Part shown: piece after piece, positions 23,926 through 34,079 of the stretch
Layout: every line of letters starts with the position of its first letter
Numbering within the stretch: position 1 is the stretch's first letter
DNA from: Nostocales cyanobacterium HT-58-2
GTDB lineage: Bacteria; Cyanobacteriota; Cyanobacteriia; Cyanobacteriales; Nostocaceae
Direction: 5' to 3'
DNA length: 64,000 nucleotides
NCBI GenBank assembly: GCA_002163975.1
Contig: CP019636.1
Span: forward strand, 7,710,942 to 7,774,941
Notes under the pieces: generated by a model
Databases searched by the model: none
The model's input: the letters and a program-made list of their open reading frames with translations, nothing else
Told to the model about the DNA's origin: nothing
Translations under genes and position numbers: made by a program

Positions 23926-24618
23926 TCAGTCTCTGGTATTCACCAGTTGCTTGCTAGTTCGGCTTTTAATGACTTTTGCAGGTACGCCTACAGCAACTGA
24001 GAACGGGGGAATATCTTTAGTAACCACTGCTCCTGCACCAATGACACTACCTTCACCGATGGTCACTCCGTCTAAGACAGCCACGCCATGTCCTAGCCAG
24101 CAGTCATCCCCTATCACAATTCCCTTACGAGAAATCCCCTGGTATTTAATTGGCTCGATGGGGTCTGCAAAATTATGATTATTTGCATATATTCCAGAGT
24201 TTGCAGCAATGAGACACCGCTTGCCAATTTTGATGTCTCCAGGTCCAGCAATACAAACCCCAGGACCGATGAAAGTCTCTTGACCAATTTCTATGTGCGT
24301 GTTCTCCAAACGCCCAATGTTAACGTTACGCTCAATAGCAACTCCATTATCCAGATACAGTTTGTTTTGGTTTCCTCGTGCATCTAGACGAACACCTTTA
24401 AAAATAAATACTCCATTACCCATTTCAATAGAAGAAGCACCGAGAAATTCAACACCATCTTGAATATAAACTGATTTCCCCATACGGGCAAAAATGTTAC
24501 GATACACTATACTTCGCAGTTTTGGTCCCAACGCAATTGTTGGGAGATTTCCTAGTAAACCAATGACTAAAAGTTCTTGCAAACGCTGCAACTTTGACGA
24601 AGATTGCTCTCTATTCAT
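23926..24618 (-). CDS. Hexapeptide-repeat acyltransferase, copy 1 of a tandem pair
   Basis: This 230-residue paralogue of the next gene has the same layout. A 45-residue N-terminal segment (LQRLQELLVIGLLGNLP) precedes beta-helix turns with FIGPGVCIAGPGDIKIGKRC, IYANNH, IGDDCWLGHGVAVLDGVTIG and the terminal PAKVIKSR. It probably O-acetylates a surface or storage saccharide. The ATG at 24618 is clear. The two copies are separated by 222 bp holding a small hairpin (gtggtgtacgataccacc). Divergence between the N-terminal regions suggests distinct acceptors. Confidence 0.85.
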   Translation of the reverse strand: MNREQSSSKLQRLQELLVIGLLGNLPTIALGPKLRSIVYRNIFARMGKSVYIQDGVEFLGASSIEMGNGVFIFKGVRLDARGNQNKLYLDNGVAIERNVNIGRLENTHIEIGQETFIGPGVCIAGPGDIKIGKRCLIAANSGIYANNHNFADPIEPIKYQGISRKGIVIGDDCWLGHGVAVLDGVTIGEGSVIGAGAVVTKDIPPFSVAVGVPAKVIKSRTSKQLVNTRD

Positions 24619-25896
24619 AACTGCGTCATCCTTAAGTATGGGTTATTGACAAGAATCAAGTTTGTATGATTTCACTTGTGTTTGATGTTTGGTATTTGCA
24701 CTCTTACTGAGATGTTTTATTCCATCAAGTAGATTTGGAGTCATGTGGAAAGTTTCCAATGGTCTCCTAATGTTTAATGTTTGAAGAACTCATGCAGATA
24801 CTGTCAAATCCCTCAAGGTCAGATGCACAACCTATAGTTTTCGGCTATACACATCAATTGTGCTTGCTTGCTAGGAAGACTTGTAACGGTATTCATATTG
24901 GATAGAGACACAACTAGTCTTTTCTCTGAGCAAGTTTAAAGCCCTTACTTTAAAGCCCTTACATTGAAGTTTGTGAAAGCATGAACCATCAAACTACCTA
25001 AACAAGCTCGCTTTTCCTTTCTTCAGAGAGTGTTAAAATGTGGCTTCTAACGCAACTACCGATACAATTATTCTTTTTGAGCAAACTGCTTGCTAAACAG
25101 CTCTAATCTTTGCCTGTAGAGACGCGGTTAAGTTAACTGAACTTTCAACACAACTACATTTCTTTGACTTATTACCACAGAAGAAGCTAAATTTCTCTTC
25201 CATTTATCTAGGTAACAATATATACCAGGTAATAATGTATGTTGTTGTTGAATTTCTCTTGGCGTTTCTACTTAAGTACATACCAATTAAGGGGGAGTGT
25301 CCCCAACTTCTGCCATTACATTAAAATCTGCCATCGGTGCAAACAAGTAGGCGCTCCCCCGATCGCCATGACGAATCTGCTGCAGCCAACTTCCTAATTT
25401 TGCTGCTGTCATGATGTTGCACGTAGACGATTTACAAACTAACCAAATCACACTTCTAATGACAAGGTGTTCACATTAATTATATCATATATAAAATATT
25501 GTATCTACCCGCTGCCATCATCCTAAAGACATATATTTTCTCTCAATTTGCTCATTTTACCGTTGTAGAGCCAATCTAATAGACTGCTTGATGCCTCATA
25601 AGCATCAAACAGCTTGATTAGAAAAAATCTGTCAAGACAGTCTTGAAGCGAGATGTCTAGTACAGAAAGGGATTTTCCCAACGACTATGAAGCTTTTTCT
25701 TCTTGCTTTTGGTGAGCGCTTGTTTCAAAGGTATGATTGTCAGTCTGGTAGGGCTAATTTCACCATTGTATAACCCCACTTGTTAAATCTATGAATATGT
25801 GTGACAAATACAACTTTAATGATTATTTTGTTGCTTCATGTTGTTGCTGTATGTATGGAAGCGCAAAAATGACATAATGTGGATTGTTTTCCTATG
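24619..25896. other. 1.28-kb spacer, mostly without recognisable genes
   Basis: The stretch is AT-rich with no long frame. A 41-codon frame on the minus strand at 25287-25412 is the only protein-like segment noticed. No palindromic repeat family or tRNA stands out. Confidence 0.6.
25287..25412 (-). CDS. Possible small protein or gene remnant, 41 residues
   Basis: A minus-strand frame with ATG at 25412 reads MTAAKLGSWLQQIRHGDRGS, then AYLFAPMADFNVMAEVGDTPP and a stop. Its composition looks like real protein. No ribosome site is evident. It may be a small gene or the remains of a longer one. No family is recognised. Confidence 0.3.
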   Translation of the reverse strand: MTAAKLGSWLQQIRHGDRGSAYLFAPMADFNVMAEVGDTPP

Positions 25897-26727
25897 TCAG
25901 ACTTCTACTTTGCAACGCCGAATCAGTTGATGCTCTTTTCTCCAAGTTTGAGGAGGTACCCCATGGTGTTGACGAAACTGACGGGAAAAATGGCATGCAT
26001 TTTGATAGCCAAGAGATGAAGCAATTTGCTCTATTGTTTGGTCAGTCTCTTGGAGTAAGCACCGTGCTGCTGACATCCGGCGCTTAACAATCCAGCCGTT
26101 GACTGTTTCTCCTGTGATTTTTGCAACTCTGTTAGTCAAATAAGCCGAAGAGTAACCAACAGCCTCAGCAACATCACACAGAGTGATACCTTGGTGATAA
26201 TTGGCTTCTATATAATCAAACACTTCCTTGAGTTGCGGTACAGATGGAAAGATTGATACTGCTTCCATTGATGAAGTTGTACCAGATGCTACCGATACTG
26301 ACAATTTTTCGTAGCAAGCAGCGTACCAGTACTGCATAAGTTTCACTTGCTTTTCTAATCTGACTGCTACGGCTCTCACTAACTGCTGTACTGTACAAGG
26401 TTTGGTAATGTAGTCATCTGCTCCTAACTCCATACCTTTGCGAAGAGATGTATTGTGATCGCTACCAGTGAGAAAAATAAAGGGTATGATTGCGGTCACA
26501 GGATCTTGGCGCAGCATTGTTAAAACGCCAAAACCATCCATCCCTGGCATCTTGATATCGCAAATAACTAAATCGGGTTGATGCTCTTGTGCTTTTTGAA
26601 TACCAAAAGTACCATTTTCTGCACCTATTGTGTCAAAACCTTCAGCTTCAAGACCGTCTAGGAAGATATTGCGGGTTATTGCATCATCTTCGATAATCAG
26701 AATTTTTTTCGACGATTCGTGCATCAT
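25897..26727 (-). CDS. Response regulator with AraC-type DNA-binding domain (scytonemin regulator)
   Basis: This 276-residue regulator has an N-terminal receiver domain (ILIIEDDAITRN, phospho-acceptor Asp57 in VICDIKMPG, Lys109 in ITKPC). A C-terminal AraC/XylS double helix-turn-helix follows (about 165-270: YSSAYLTNRVAKITGETV and IASSLGYQNACHFSRQFRQ). It sits downstream of the histidine kinase gene. In Nostoc punctiforme a kinase and AraC-type regulator pair (reported as NpF1277/NpF1278) is divergent from the scytonemin genes and is needed for UV-A induction. The same order and orientation are seen here, so this is very likely the counterpart. It should bind the 28.8-30.0 kb spacer. Confidence 0.88.
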   Translation of the reverse strand: MMHESSKKILIIEDDAITRNIFLDGLEAEGFDTIGAENGTFGIQKAQEHQPDLVICDIKMPGMDGFGVLTMLRQDPVTAIIPFIFLTGSDHNTSLRKGMELGADDYITKPCTVQQLVRAVAVRLEKQVKLMQYWYAACYEKLSVSVASGTTSSMEAVSIFPSVPQLKEVFDYIEANYHQGITLCDVAEAVGYSSAYLTNRVAKITGETVNGWIVKRRMSAARCLLQETDQTIEQIASSLGYQNACHFSRQFRQHHGVPPQTWRKEHQLIRRCKVEV

Positions 26728-26792
26728 GTACTATCACTAGAATGAGAGGAAGCAAAAAATTGCTGAATTCTGTGCCGAGTATTACGTAACAA

Positions 26793-28793
26793 TTAAGAGT
26801 CAGTTGATGGCAATTTGACAGTAAAAGTCGTGCCTACACCAACTAAACTTTCCACAGCGATTTCACCGCCATGTAAATCCACCAGAGTTTTAACAATTGA
26901 TAGACCTAGTCCAGTACCCGGTATACTATCAACATTGCTGCCACGATAAAATGGCTCAAATATTTGTTGTTGATCGATCACTGGAATACCAATACCTGAA
27001 TCTTTGACTTGAAAAATTGCTTGTTTTTTTTGGCAGCAAAGTCTAAAACTCACTGTGCTACTGGTAGGTGAATACTTAATAGCATTCGAGAGTAAGTTCG
27101 TTAATATATGCTGTAGTAGTTTTGGATCTAGATAAGCAGTAGAGCAGTTCCCTTGTGTGATAAAGTTAACGGATTTTTGGTTACCACTTGCTAGTTGTAC
27201 TTGTGCTATTATGTCTCGGCAAAATCTATCTAGATCAAGTGGTCTAGGTTCACACTCAAGTCTCGCCGATTCTGCCTGACCATACAATAGAATTTCATCT
27301 AGTAGCTCACTAATTTGTTGAACAGCAACTTGAATCAAATCCAGATATGAACGGTTTTTTTCCTCAGTCCATTGGTGAATGTGACGTCTGAGTAAATCAG
27401 CAGAGAATGAGACAACATTCAGCGGCGTACGGAATTGATGGCAAAGCATAGAGACAAAGCGTTCTCTGAGTTCACTTAGTCGTTTTGCTTGCTCAAGAGC
27501 TTGACGAACCTCTGATTCTGCCTGCTTATAATCTGTGATATCAATTGCTGTGACTAATTCAACTGACTGACTTGCGAAATCAAGCACTCCATCAAGTACT
27601 CCTATTGTACAAGCCAGCCAGCGGTTCGTACCATTTTTCGTCAAGATCTGTATTTCCTGATATTCACAACAAGCTGCTCCATCCAGCTTGGTAACTTGCC
27701 TAAGCTTTTTGCCTTTGATGAGGTGATCAATGTTAAAATCATCAAGTAATTCCTTTCTGGTATAGCCAGTCAATTCCTCTGCGGCAGGATTGACATAGCA
27801 AATGTTTTTATTTTGAGTCAGGAAAATACTAGCCTCTGTTGTTTCTGCTAAAGCACGAAATCTAGCTTCATTGAGCCTCAATGCTTCTTCTGTTTTTCTG
27901 GATTCAGTAACATCCCATATACTCCACACTCTCCCAATGATTTTGTCTCCCAGTCGCTGTGGTTCTGAGTAATGTGCAAATACCCTCCCATCTTTTAATT
28001 CCACTACATCATAGCTCTCTTTCTCTGATTGGCTAGACATTTCCCAAACAGCCTGACGAAAAAGCTCTGGGTCTTTAACTTTGCTCTCAAAAAAGGCTTT
28101 TGCTCGGTTACATTTCCTCGACACGCTAACTGAGTTTGGAAATTGCCACATCTCCATAAATTTGTGGTTATAGCAAAGGATTTCTCCTTCAAAATTCACT
28201 GCAAGTATGCCATTTGCAGTTGATTCTAGAGTGGAGCGAAGTAGAGAAAGAGATGTTTCTAGTTCTGTTTCTGTTTTTTGATACTCAATAACTTCTTGCT
28301 GCAACTCTTCGTTGGGATTAGGAGTTTTATTAACATACTGCTGTAAGCTCAAGCCCACTAATTCATCACTGCTATCACGAGCAAAGACACAGCCAAACTC
28401 TTTGGCTTGGTGTTCTACATAAGTAACACTCATTTGTACTAAAAATATTCGACCTGCTTTTGTTCTGTATCTGGATTTGAAAGTAAGAGACCCTTGTTGC
28501 TTGAGAGTTACCCATTTCTCTGACCAATTGTGTGGAGAGATGTCTATATCCATATCTGTCAGCGTCATAGAGAGTAATTCCTCACGAGAATACTCGGTCA
28601 TACGGCAGATAGCATCGTTGACATAGATGATTTGTGCATTTGCTCCCACATAAAAAGCAGCATCTGCAAGCTGATTAATCAGAAATTGTGCCAGCTTTAA
28701 CTCTTCTTCCGGCTGTAGCGCCGATTGAGAACCAGTATTAGATAACATGTAGTCGCGAAAAGTCATTGCCCTCTCCCGCTCATCTTGTATCAT
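26793..28793 (-). CDS. PAS-domain sensor histidine kinase (scytonemin regulator)
   Basis: This 666-residue hybrid-free kinase has three PAS domains (about 31-150, 185-300 and 310-430; motifs ADAAFYVGANAQIIYVND, GILAVNFEGEILCYNHKFME and SIFLTQNKNICYVNPAAEEL). HisKA follows, with the phospho-His in LCHQFRTPLNV, then HATPase with LTNLLSNAIKYSP, DSGIGIP and GTGLGLSIVKTL. There are no clear membrane spans, so it is probably cytoplasmic. It is likely to sense redox or light through the PAS domains and to phosphorylate the regulator encoded 65 bases downstream. An ATG at codon 10 (28766), with gggag just before it, is an alternative start. Confidence 0.87.
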   Translation of the reverse strand: MIQDERERAMTFRDYMLSNTGSQSALQPEEELKLAQFLINQLADAAFYVGANAQIIYVNDAICRMTEYSREELLSMTLTDMDIDISPHNWSEKWVTLKQQGSLTFKSRYRTKAGRIFLVQMSVTYVEHQAKEFGCVFARDSSDELVGLSLQQYVNKTPNPNEELQQEVIEYQKTETELETSLSLLRSTLESTANGILAVNFEGEILCYNHKFMEMWQFPNSVSVSRKCNRAKAFFESKVKDPELFRQAVWEMSSQSEKESYDVVELKDGRVFAHYSEPQRLGDKIIGRVWSIWDVTESRKTEEALRLNEARFRALAETTEASIFLTQNKNICYVNPAAEELTGYTRKELLDDFNIDHLIKGKKLRQVTKLDGAACCEYQEIQILTKNGTNRWLACTIGVLDGVLDFASQSVELVTAIDITDYKQAESEVRQALEQAKRLSELRERFVSMLCHQFRTPLNVVSFSADLLRRHIHQWTEEKNRSYLDLIQVAVQQISELLDEILLYGQAESARLECEPRPLDLDRFCRDIIAQVQLASGNQKSVNFITQGNCSTAYLDPKLLQHILTNLLSNAIKYSPTSSTVSFRLCCQKKQAIFQVKDSGIGIPVIDQQQIFEPFYRGSNVDSIPGTGLGLSIVKTLVDLHGGEIAVESLVGVGTTFTVKLPSTDS

Positions 28794-30016
28794 TAGTTAC
28801 TCTAGCGATCAATGGGCTTATCATCTAAATTTCCTAAATTCGTCGTTAGGCTTTTCTTGCCCAACATTAAACTATCAAAATTCTTATAAAATTAATATAT
28901 CTTTACAAGAAAAATAATTTATTCATCTTTACTGTCTGTATATTAGACAACAATTTGCTTTCCTTCACATTGCAAATAATTTGCAATTAGCAACAGAAAA
29001 CTTGAGTCCAAAGAACAGCTATTGAGTTATTGAGCTATTATTCTCCCCACCTGACTTAAACTGGAGCCCTAAGTCTTGAGTATCTTTACTTTCTTTTAGC
29101 CACATGAACTTAGGAGTTTGTATCTGTGTGTGAATGGTATAACTGCTCACGAAATGACTGTTCAATGCTTACAGCTCTAGGATTGATAGACTCTCAATAC
29201 GTTTAAATGAGTTAATTTCAGCAGAATAGTGAAGATATTTTCAGAGTTTTATGAGTAATTGTTCTTAATTGGCTGAATTCCTTTTAATTTACTCTTCATG
29301 AATTCAACTACGAATTAATTTACAAAGTCATCTGTCAAAAGAAATACCCTCATTTTTGAATGAGTATTTACAATATTTTAACATCTATCTAAAGATATAG
29401 AATTTGCACATCGTGTTAGTGATCATGACAACAAAACTTTAACTTAATGGAGTTATCTAATCGCAAAATTACTACAATACCTATTATTTTTTAAACAAAT
29501 AAGTTAGAATATTAAAATTTTATTAAAAACACAATATTCATTGGTTGTAAAGGCATTCTCTACTACTTATCCTTGGTTTTTCTTAGAGCAGTGACTTTTT
29601 TTGTATAGATGTAAACCAAGGAAGAGAAAAAAGCTAAAAACAGATCGTAATCTGCCTAAAGGTAGAAAAAAGTTATTTCAAAGTTATTTCAACGAGCTAA
29701 GTCAGCATTTTTTTTAGTACAAACAACAGCAAAAAAATTGACAACCCAATCAAAAGATTCTTCATTGCAGCAACGTATGTAGCTTCTGTAGTCTTGTTTC
29801 CATAAGCACAATCTAAATTCTTTGACTCCTACCATACGAGTTTTTTTACTAGCAAAGAAGCGGTAAATCACTACTCCCAGTGTTCGTCAAACTGGGTCAA
29901 AAGTAGCAGGAGAAACTCAGACTTTGGCATTCCACGTACTTAAGACTGTGAGTGCAAAGGCAGCTTGAGTAAGCTAACTGGCACCCTCTCCAATAATCAG
30001 GGAGTTTGTAGACGCA
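28794..30016. promoter_or_regulatory. 1.2-kb divergent control region between the kinase and scyA
   Basis: This AT-rich spacer has no convincing gene. It must hold the promoters of the minus-strand two-component genes and of scyA, so it is the natural place for binding sites of the AraC-type regulator. Small direct repeats such as agttatttcaa (twice near 29670-29695) are seen, but no consensus site can be assigned. scyA has agggag about 12 bases before its ATG. Confidence 0.5.
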
Positions 30017-31918
30017 ATGAGCGAAAACTATACTCAGATAACATCTCAGATAGGCGATCAGCCATATGAGGTATACCAACCAAATGGCTGTGTACAGTCA
30101 GAGCCAGTTGGTTGCACTCACCATTTTGAAGACCAGCCTAACACCCACTCAAATACCACGCCTGTTGTGAAAGAACAAATACAGCGATCGCTAACGGTTG
30201 CAGATGCGATCGCCCAAATGATGGAAGATTTGGGAGTCAACTGTGCCTTTGGTGTTAACGGAGGCGCGATGGCAGGTCTTTGGGGATCGCTATCGAATAG
30301 CCTCTTACAAGTGTTGAACTTTCGTCATGAAGCAGGAGCTGCTTTTGCAGCAGCCGAAGCTTACTTTGCGACTAGTCGTCCTTGTGTCGTGTTTACAACA
30401 GCTGGACCAGGTATTACCAATGCTTTAACTGGGTTGTTTGCTGCTAGAGGTGAAGGTGCAAAAGTGATTTTGCTCTCAGCTTGCACCTCCTCCCCGCAGC
30501 GCGGACGGTGGGCTATACAAGAAACCAGCACCGACACTCTGCCAACCGAGGGAATATTCACCTCAGGAGCGCTGTTCAACTATGCTACCACTGTGGAAAG
30601 TGCTGCACAACTCCCACAGATTTTTCGCAAACTTGCTCTTGGTCTGTCGCAACCAGGAGGTTTCGTTGCTCATTTGAGCATTCCTACTGCTGTACAAACA
30701 AGTCCACTTGATGATGTACCCTTGTTCCAAGGAATATATTGTTCTTTGGTAACACCAGATCAAGAAACCATCATTAGAACTGCGCAATTGTTGTCAGAGG
30801 GACCGTTTGCCATTTGGGTGGGTTTTGGTGCTCGTAGTGCAGCAAAAGAAATTCTCCAACTTGCCGAGAGAACCGGGGCAGCTGTCATGTGTTCACCTCG
30901 TGGCAAAGGCATTTTTCCCGAAGACCATCCTCAATTTGTAGGAGTCACAGGTTTGGGAGGTCATGCTTCTGTCATGACCTACATGCAACAGCAAACACCT
31001 CTACGCACACTTGTACTGGGAACACGCCTGAGCGAACCGACTTCTTTTTGGAATCCATTGCTTGTTCCTCCAGGAGGTTTTGTGCATGTAGATATCGACC
31101 CAACGGTACCAGGGGTAGCGTATTCACAAGCGGAAACCTTCGCTATCCAGTCGGATATCAAAGCATTTTTACAGGGGCTGTTGCAACACGATGATCTGTT
31201 AGCCAGCGCAGCGGTCACAGCTTTTTGGTTACCTCGTCCTGAAAAGGAGGCAATGCAATCAGGTCCAGACTCTCCAGTCAGACCAGAGATATTGTTGGAG
31301 GCTATTCAAAAGGTCATTGTCCAGAATAGTGATGCTATAGTTTTGGCGGAGTGTGGTAACTCATTCCTTTGGTCAACTCATCTCCTGCAATTTAGTCAAC
31401 CACATCGTTACCGTATCAGTACCGGAGTTGGGGCAATGGGTCATGCTGCTGCGGGAGTCGTAGGAGCAGCTGTTGCACGTAATGGCAAAGCCGTTGCCAT
31501 TGTTGGGGATGGAGCAATGCTCATGAATAATGAAATAAACACAGCTGTGAAATACCAGATTCCTGCGGTTTGGATTGTCCTCAACGATGCCCGCTACAAC
31601 ATGAGCTACCAAGGTATGGCAATGTTGGGACTAAAAGGTGCGGATGCATTAATTCCAGAGGCAGACTTTGCCATGATTGCTCGCGGTATGGGAGCCGAAG
31701 GAATCCGCATCAATAAAGAAGACGATCTCGAAGCTGCACTAGAGCAAGCAATGGCAGCCAATGGTCCCATTGTTGTCGATGTTGTGATTAACGCAGATAG
31801 ACGCGCACCATCTAAAGGACGCAATCAAGGTTTGGCATCACAAGGAGTCAAATCAACTCCAGTCCAAAAGACGGAATTGCATATGTCATTTCCACAAGTT
31901 TCATTTCCAAATGTCTAA
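30017..31918 (+). CDS. scyA: Scytonemin biosynthesis ThDP-dependent enzyme ScyA
   Basis: This 633-residue acetolactate-synthase-like enzyme couples indole-3-pyruvate with 4-hydroxyphenylpyruvate (or its equivalent) to give the beta-ketoacid precursor of scytonemin. It has an N-terminal extension of about 55 residues. Then comes the ThDP N-domain with catalytic Glu105 (FRHEAGAAF), the central domain (WVGFGARSAAKEI), and the C-domain ThDP/Mg motif GDGAMLMNNEIN (from about 497) ending in VLNDARYN. The family length without extension fits ALS. It heads the biosynthetic series and is followed at 32027 by scyB. The assignment is secure from the neighbouring scyB-F. Confidence 0.93.
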   Translation: MSENYTQITSQIGDQPYEVYQPNGCVQSEPVGCTHHFEDQPNTHSNTTPVVKEQIQRSLTVADAIAQMMEDLGVNCAFGVNGGAMAGLWGSLSNSLLQVLNFRHEAGAAFAAAEAYFATSRPCVVFTTAGPGITNALTGLFAARGEGAKVILLSACTSSPQRGRWAIQETSTDTLPTEGIFTSGALFNYATTVESAAQLPQIFRKLALGLSQPGGFVAHLSIPTAVQTSPLDDVPLFQGIYCSLVTPDQETIIRTAQLLSEGPFAIWVGFGARSAAKEILQLAERTGAAVMCSPRGKGIFPEDHPQFVGVTGLGGHASVMTYMQQQTPLRTLVLGTRLSEPTSFWNPLLVPPGGFVHVDIDPTVPGVAYSQAETFAIQSDIKAFLQGLLQHDDLLASAAVTAFWLPRPEKEAMQSGPDSPVRPEILLEAIQKVIVQNSDAIVLAECGNSFLWSTHLLQFSQPHRYRISTGVGAMGHAAAGVVGAAVARNGKAVAIVGDGAMLMNNEINTAVKYQIPAVWIVLNDARYNMSYQGMAMLGLKGADALIPEADFAMIARGMGAEGIRINKEDDLEAALEQAMAANGPIVVDVVINADRRAPSKGRNQGLASQGVKSTPVQKTELHMSFPQVSFPNV

Positions 31919-32008
31919 TTAAGTCATTAATCATCGGTTATTAGTTGATGGTTATTGACTTACAACTAATAACTCATGATTAACGACAAGTAACTAATCA
32001 CTGATAAG
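31919..32008. repeat. Heptamer-type hairpin spacer between scyA and scyB
   Basis: ttaatcatcggttattagtt and aactaataactcatgattaa form a long imperfect inverted repeat. Similar simple-sequence hairpins separate other genes of this series. Confidence 0.6.
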
Positions 32009-32026
32009 GTGAGCGAGGAGACTAGG

Positions 32027-33085
32027 GTGAACCTTTTTGAAACCGTTACAGAAATGGGTCACGAACAGGTTCTTTTCTGTCATGGACAAGACCCAGATAT
32101 CAAAGCAATCATCGCGATCCATGACACAAGTTTAGGACCTGCAATGGGGGCGACACGACTGTGGCCCTATGCTACTGAGGAAGCAGCTTTACAAGACGCT
32201 CTTCGTCTCAGTCGCGGTATGACTTATAAAGCTGCTTGTGCTAATATTCCAGTCGGTGGAGGAAAAGCAGTTATTATTGCTCATCCTGAAAAGAAAACTG
32301 AAGACTTATTTAGAGCCTACGGACGTTTTGTTGAAAGTCTTAAAGGACGCTTTATTACAGGTCAAGATGTGAATCTGACCCCCGAAGATGTTAGAAAAAT
32401 TAGCCAAGAAACGAAATATGTTGTGGGGGTGGAAGAAAGGTCTGGAGGACCAGCTCCTGTTACAGCATGGGGAGTTTTCTTGGGAATAAAAGCTGCTGTT
32501 GAGTTTAAATTGTATACTCAAGATCTCAAAGGATTTTCTGTTGCCATTCAAGGTTTAGGAAATGTCGGTCAAAATCTTTGCCGACACCTACACGAGCAGG
32601 GGGCAAAACTGTTTGTTAGTGATATCAGTCGCGAGAAAACAGAGCAAGTAAAACGTCTTTTTGGTGCAACTGTTGTAGAGCCAAACGAAATTTACTCTCT
32701 GGATGTAGATGTGCTTTCTCCTTGTGCTTTAGGTGGAATTCTCAATAGTGAAACAATCCCTCGCATTAAAGCTGCAATTATTGCTGGCGCTGCCAATAAT
32801 CAGCTAGGAGTTGAGGCACTTCATAGTCAAATGCTGGCAGCAAAAGGAATTCTATATTGTCCTGATTACGTCATCAATGCTGGTGGGCTTATCAACGTTT
32901 ATAACGAAATGATTGGCTACAACGAAGAAAAAGCTTTCAAGCAAGTCAATAACATTTATGACACGCTGCTGGAAATTTTTGACAAAGCCCAAAAGCAGGG
33001 AATCACGACCAACGATGCTTCTAAGCAGTTGGCAGAAGAAAGAATCCTCAAAGCCAGACATCTCAAAACTATGGCTGCAGCATAA
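32027..33085 (+). CDS. scyB: Scytonemin biosynthesis tryptophan dehydrogenase ScyB
   Basis: This 352-residue member of the Glu/Leu/Phe/Val dehydrogenase family deaminates L-tryptophan to indole-3-pyruvate with NAD. The catalytic part has ATRLWPYATEEAALQDALRL and RGMTYKAACANIPVGGGKAV with Lys68 and Lys80. The Rossmann part has AIQGLGNVGQNL (about 174-185), and the C-terminus has CPDYVINAGGLINVYNE. The frame is open from a GTG at 32009, but the GTG at 32027, with ggag 7 bases before it, gives the family N-terminus and is chosen. It works directly ahead of ScyA. Confidence 0.93.
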   Translation: MNLFETVTEMGHEQVLFCHGQDPDIKAIIAIHDTSLGPAMGATRLWPYATEEAALQDALRLSRGMTYKAACANIPVGGGKAVIIAHPEKKTEDLFRAYGRFVESLKGRFITGQDVNLTPEDVRKISQETKYVVGVEERSGGPAPVTAWGVFLGIKAAVEFKLYTQDLKGFSVAIQGLGNVGQNLCRHLHEQGAKLFVSDISREKTEQVKRLFGATVVEPNEIYSLDVDVLSPCALGGILNSETIPRIKAAIIAGAANNQLGVEALHSQMLAAKGILYCPDYVINAGGLINVYNEMIGYNEEKAFKQVNNIYDTLLEIFDKAQKQGITTNDASKQLAEERILKARHLKTMAAA

Positions 33086-33096
33086 AGGAGTTATAA

Positions 33097-34053
33097 ATGG
33101 TCGTTGAAAGAAATACATTTGCAACCTCAGCTTATATTGCAACTTCTCCCCAGAGAGCTTATGAATACCTTTGTAATCTCAAAAACCTAGGTGAGTGGAC
33201 GCTCTATAGCCGGATGCAAGAGCAAGTTGACGAAGATACCTGGATAGGGACTGCGTCTGGCTATCAAAGGAAACTGTATTATCATTTAAAAAGACTAGAG
33301 CACCCGCATTTTTACGGTATTGAGTGGCACTGCGGGTTAGAGTATCAAAAATATTATCAGGTTTACCCTGTCCTGCTTTTTTCTCCCGACTACATTGAAC
33401 CGGGAACAGATGAAAAGGGTGTGTATTTACACTGGATCAGCTTTGTCGATCCAAAACGGCGTAGTCCCTTAATTATGGAGGGAATTCACACGGTACATAC
33501 ATCCGAGTGTCGTTCTCTCAAAGGGAATTTGGAACGCAAGGCTGGTTTGACTGCAGCAGCAAAAGGACGCTATTACATAGAAACCGACACCATTTATGTG
33601 AATGCCCCAATAGAGTTGGGAGTCGAGTTTTTGTCTGACCTCCAAAACATGGATGATTGGGCGCACTTGCTACGAGCAGATGGCGAAATTTCTGGTCAAT
33701 CTGGAGAGTTTCGCGATGAATATGACCAAAAGATCAAAGTGACTCAGCGGCTACAACCTGTTAGCAAATGGTACTTGCTGGAGCACGAATTCTTTTACCC
33801 AGACTACGGATTTTATCAGCGCTCCCCAGTGCTACTTATCCCAGCGTCCTATGCTTTCGGTGACCCAGAAGCTCCTGGTTTTATCCAGCATCGGATTACG
33901 TTCTGGAAAGTTGGCGAGCAGTTGCCTCACGGCAAACTCCAAATCGAAGACTTTGGCTCAGAGAGCTTGAACATCAAACGTCTGTTAGAAGCTAAAGCTG
34001 GTAACTTAAATACTTTGGCTCAAGGTTTGAGCTATATGCCAAGTAGTCAGTAA
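33097..34053 (+). CDS. scyC: Scytonemin biosynthesis cyclase ScyC
   Basis: This 318-residue protein is encoded 11 bases after scyB, with aaaggag before the ATG. ScyC from N. punctiforme takes the ScyA product to the tricyclic ketone by cyclisation with loss of CO2. Two START/SRPBCC-like halves can be seen: TSPQRAYEYLCNLKNLGEWT near the N-terminus and VNAPIELGVEFLSDLQNMDDW near residue 166, each preceding aromatic-rich beta strands. No signal peptide is present, so it acts in the cytoplasm. There is little similarity outside scytonemin clusters. The name rests on position, size and these features. Confidence 0.9.
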   Translation: MVVERNTFATSAYIATSPQRAYEYLCNLKNLGEWTLYSRMQEQVDEDTWIGTASGYQRKLYYHLKRLEHPHFYGIEWHCGLEYQKYYQVYPVLLFSPDYIEPGTDEKGVYLHWISFVDPKRRSPLIMEGIHTVHTSECRSLKGNLERKAGLTAAAKGRYYIETDTIYVNAPIELGVEFLSDLQNMDDWAHLLRADGEISGQSGEFRDEYDQKIKVTQRLQPVSKWYLLEHEFFYPDYGFYQRSPVLLIPASYAFGDPEAPGFIQHRITFWKVGEQLPHGKLQIEDFGSESLNIKRLLEAKAGNLNTLAQGLSYMPSSQ

Positions 34054-34079
34054 TCATTGGTAAGACCGAAGGATAAAGC

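Noticed and set aside
29689..29871. 60-codon minus-strand frame in the scyA control region
   Set aside because: Composition and cysteine/phenylalanine content are non-protein-like and there is no ribosome site. Treated as chance.
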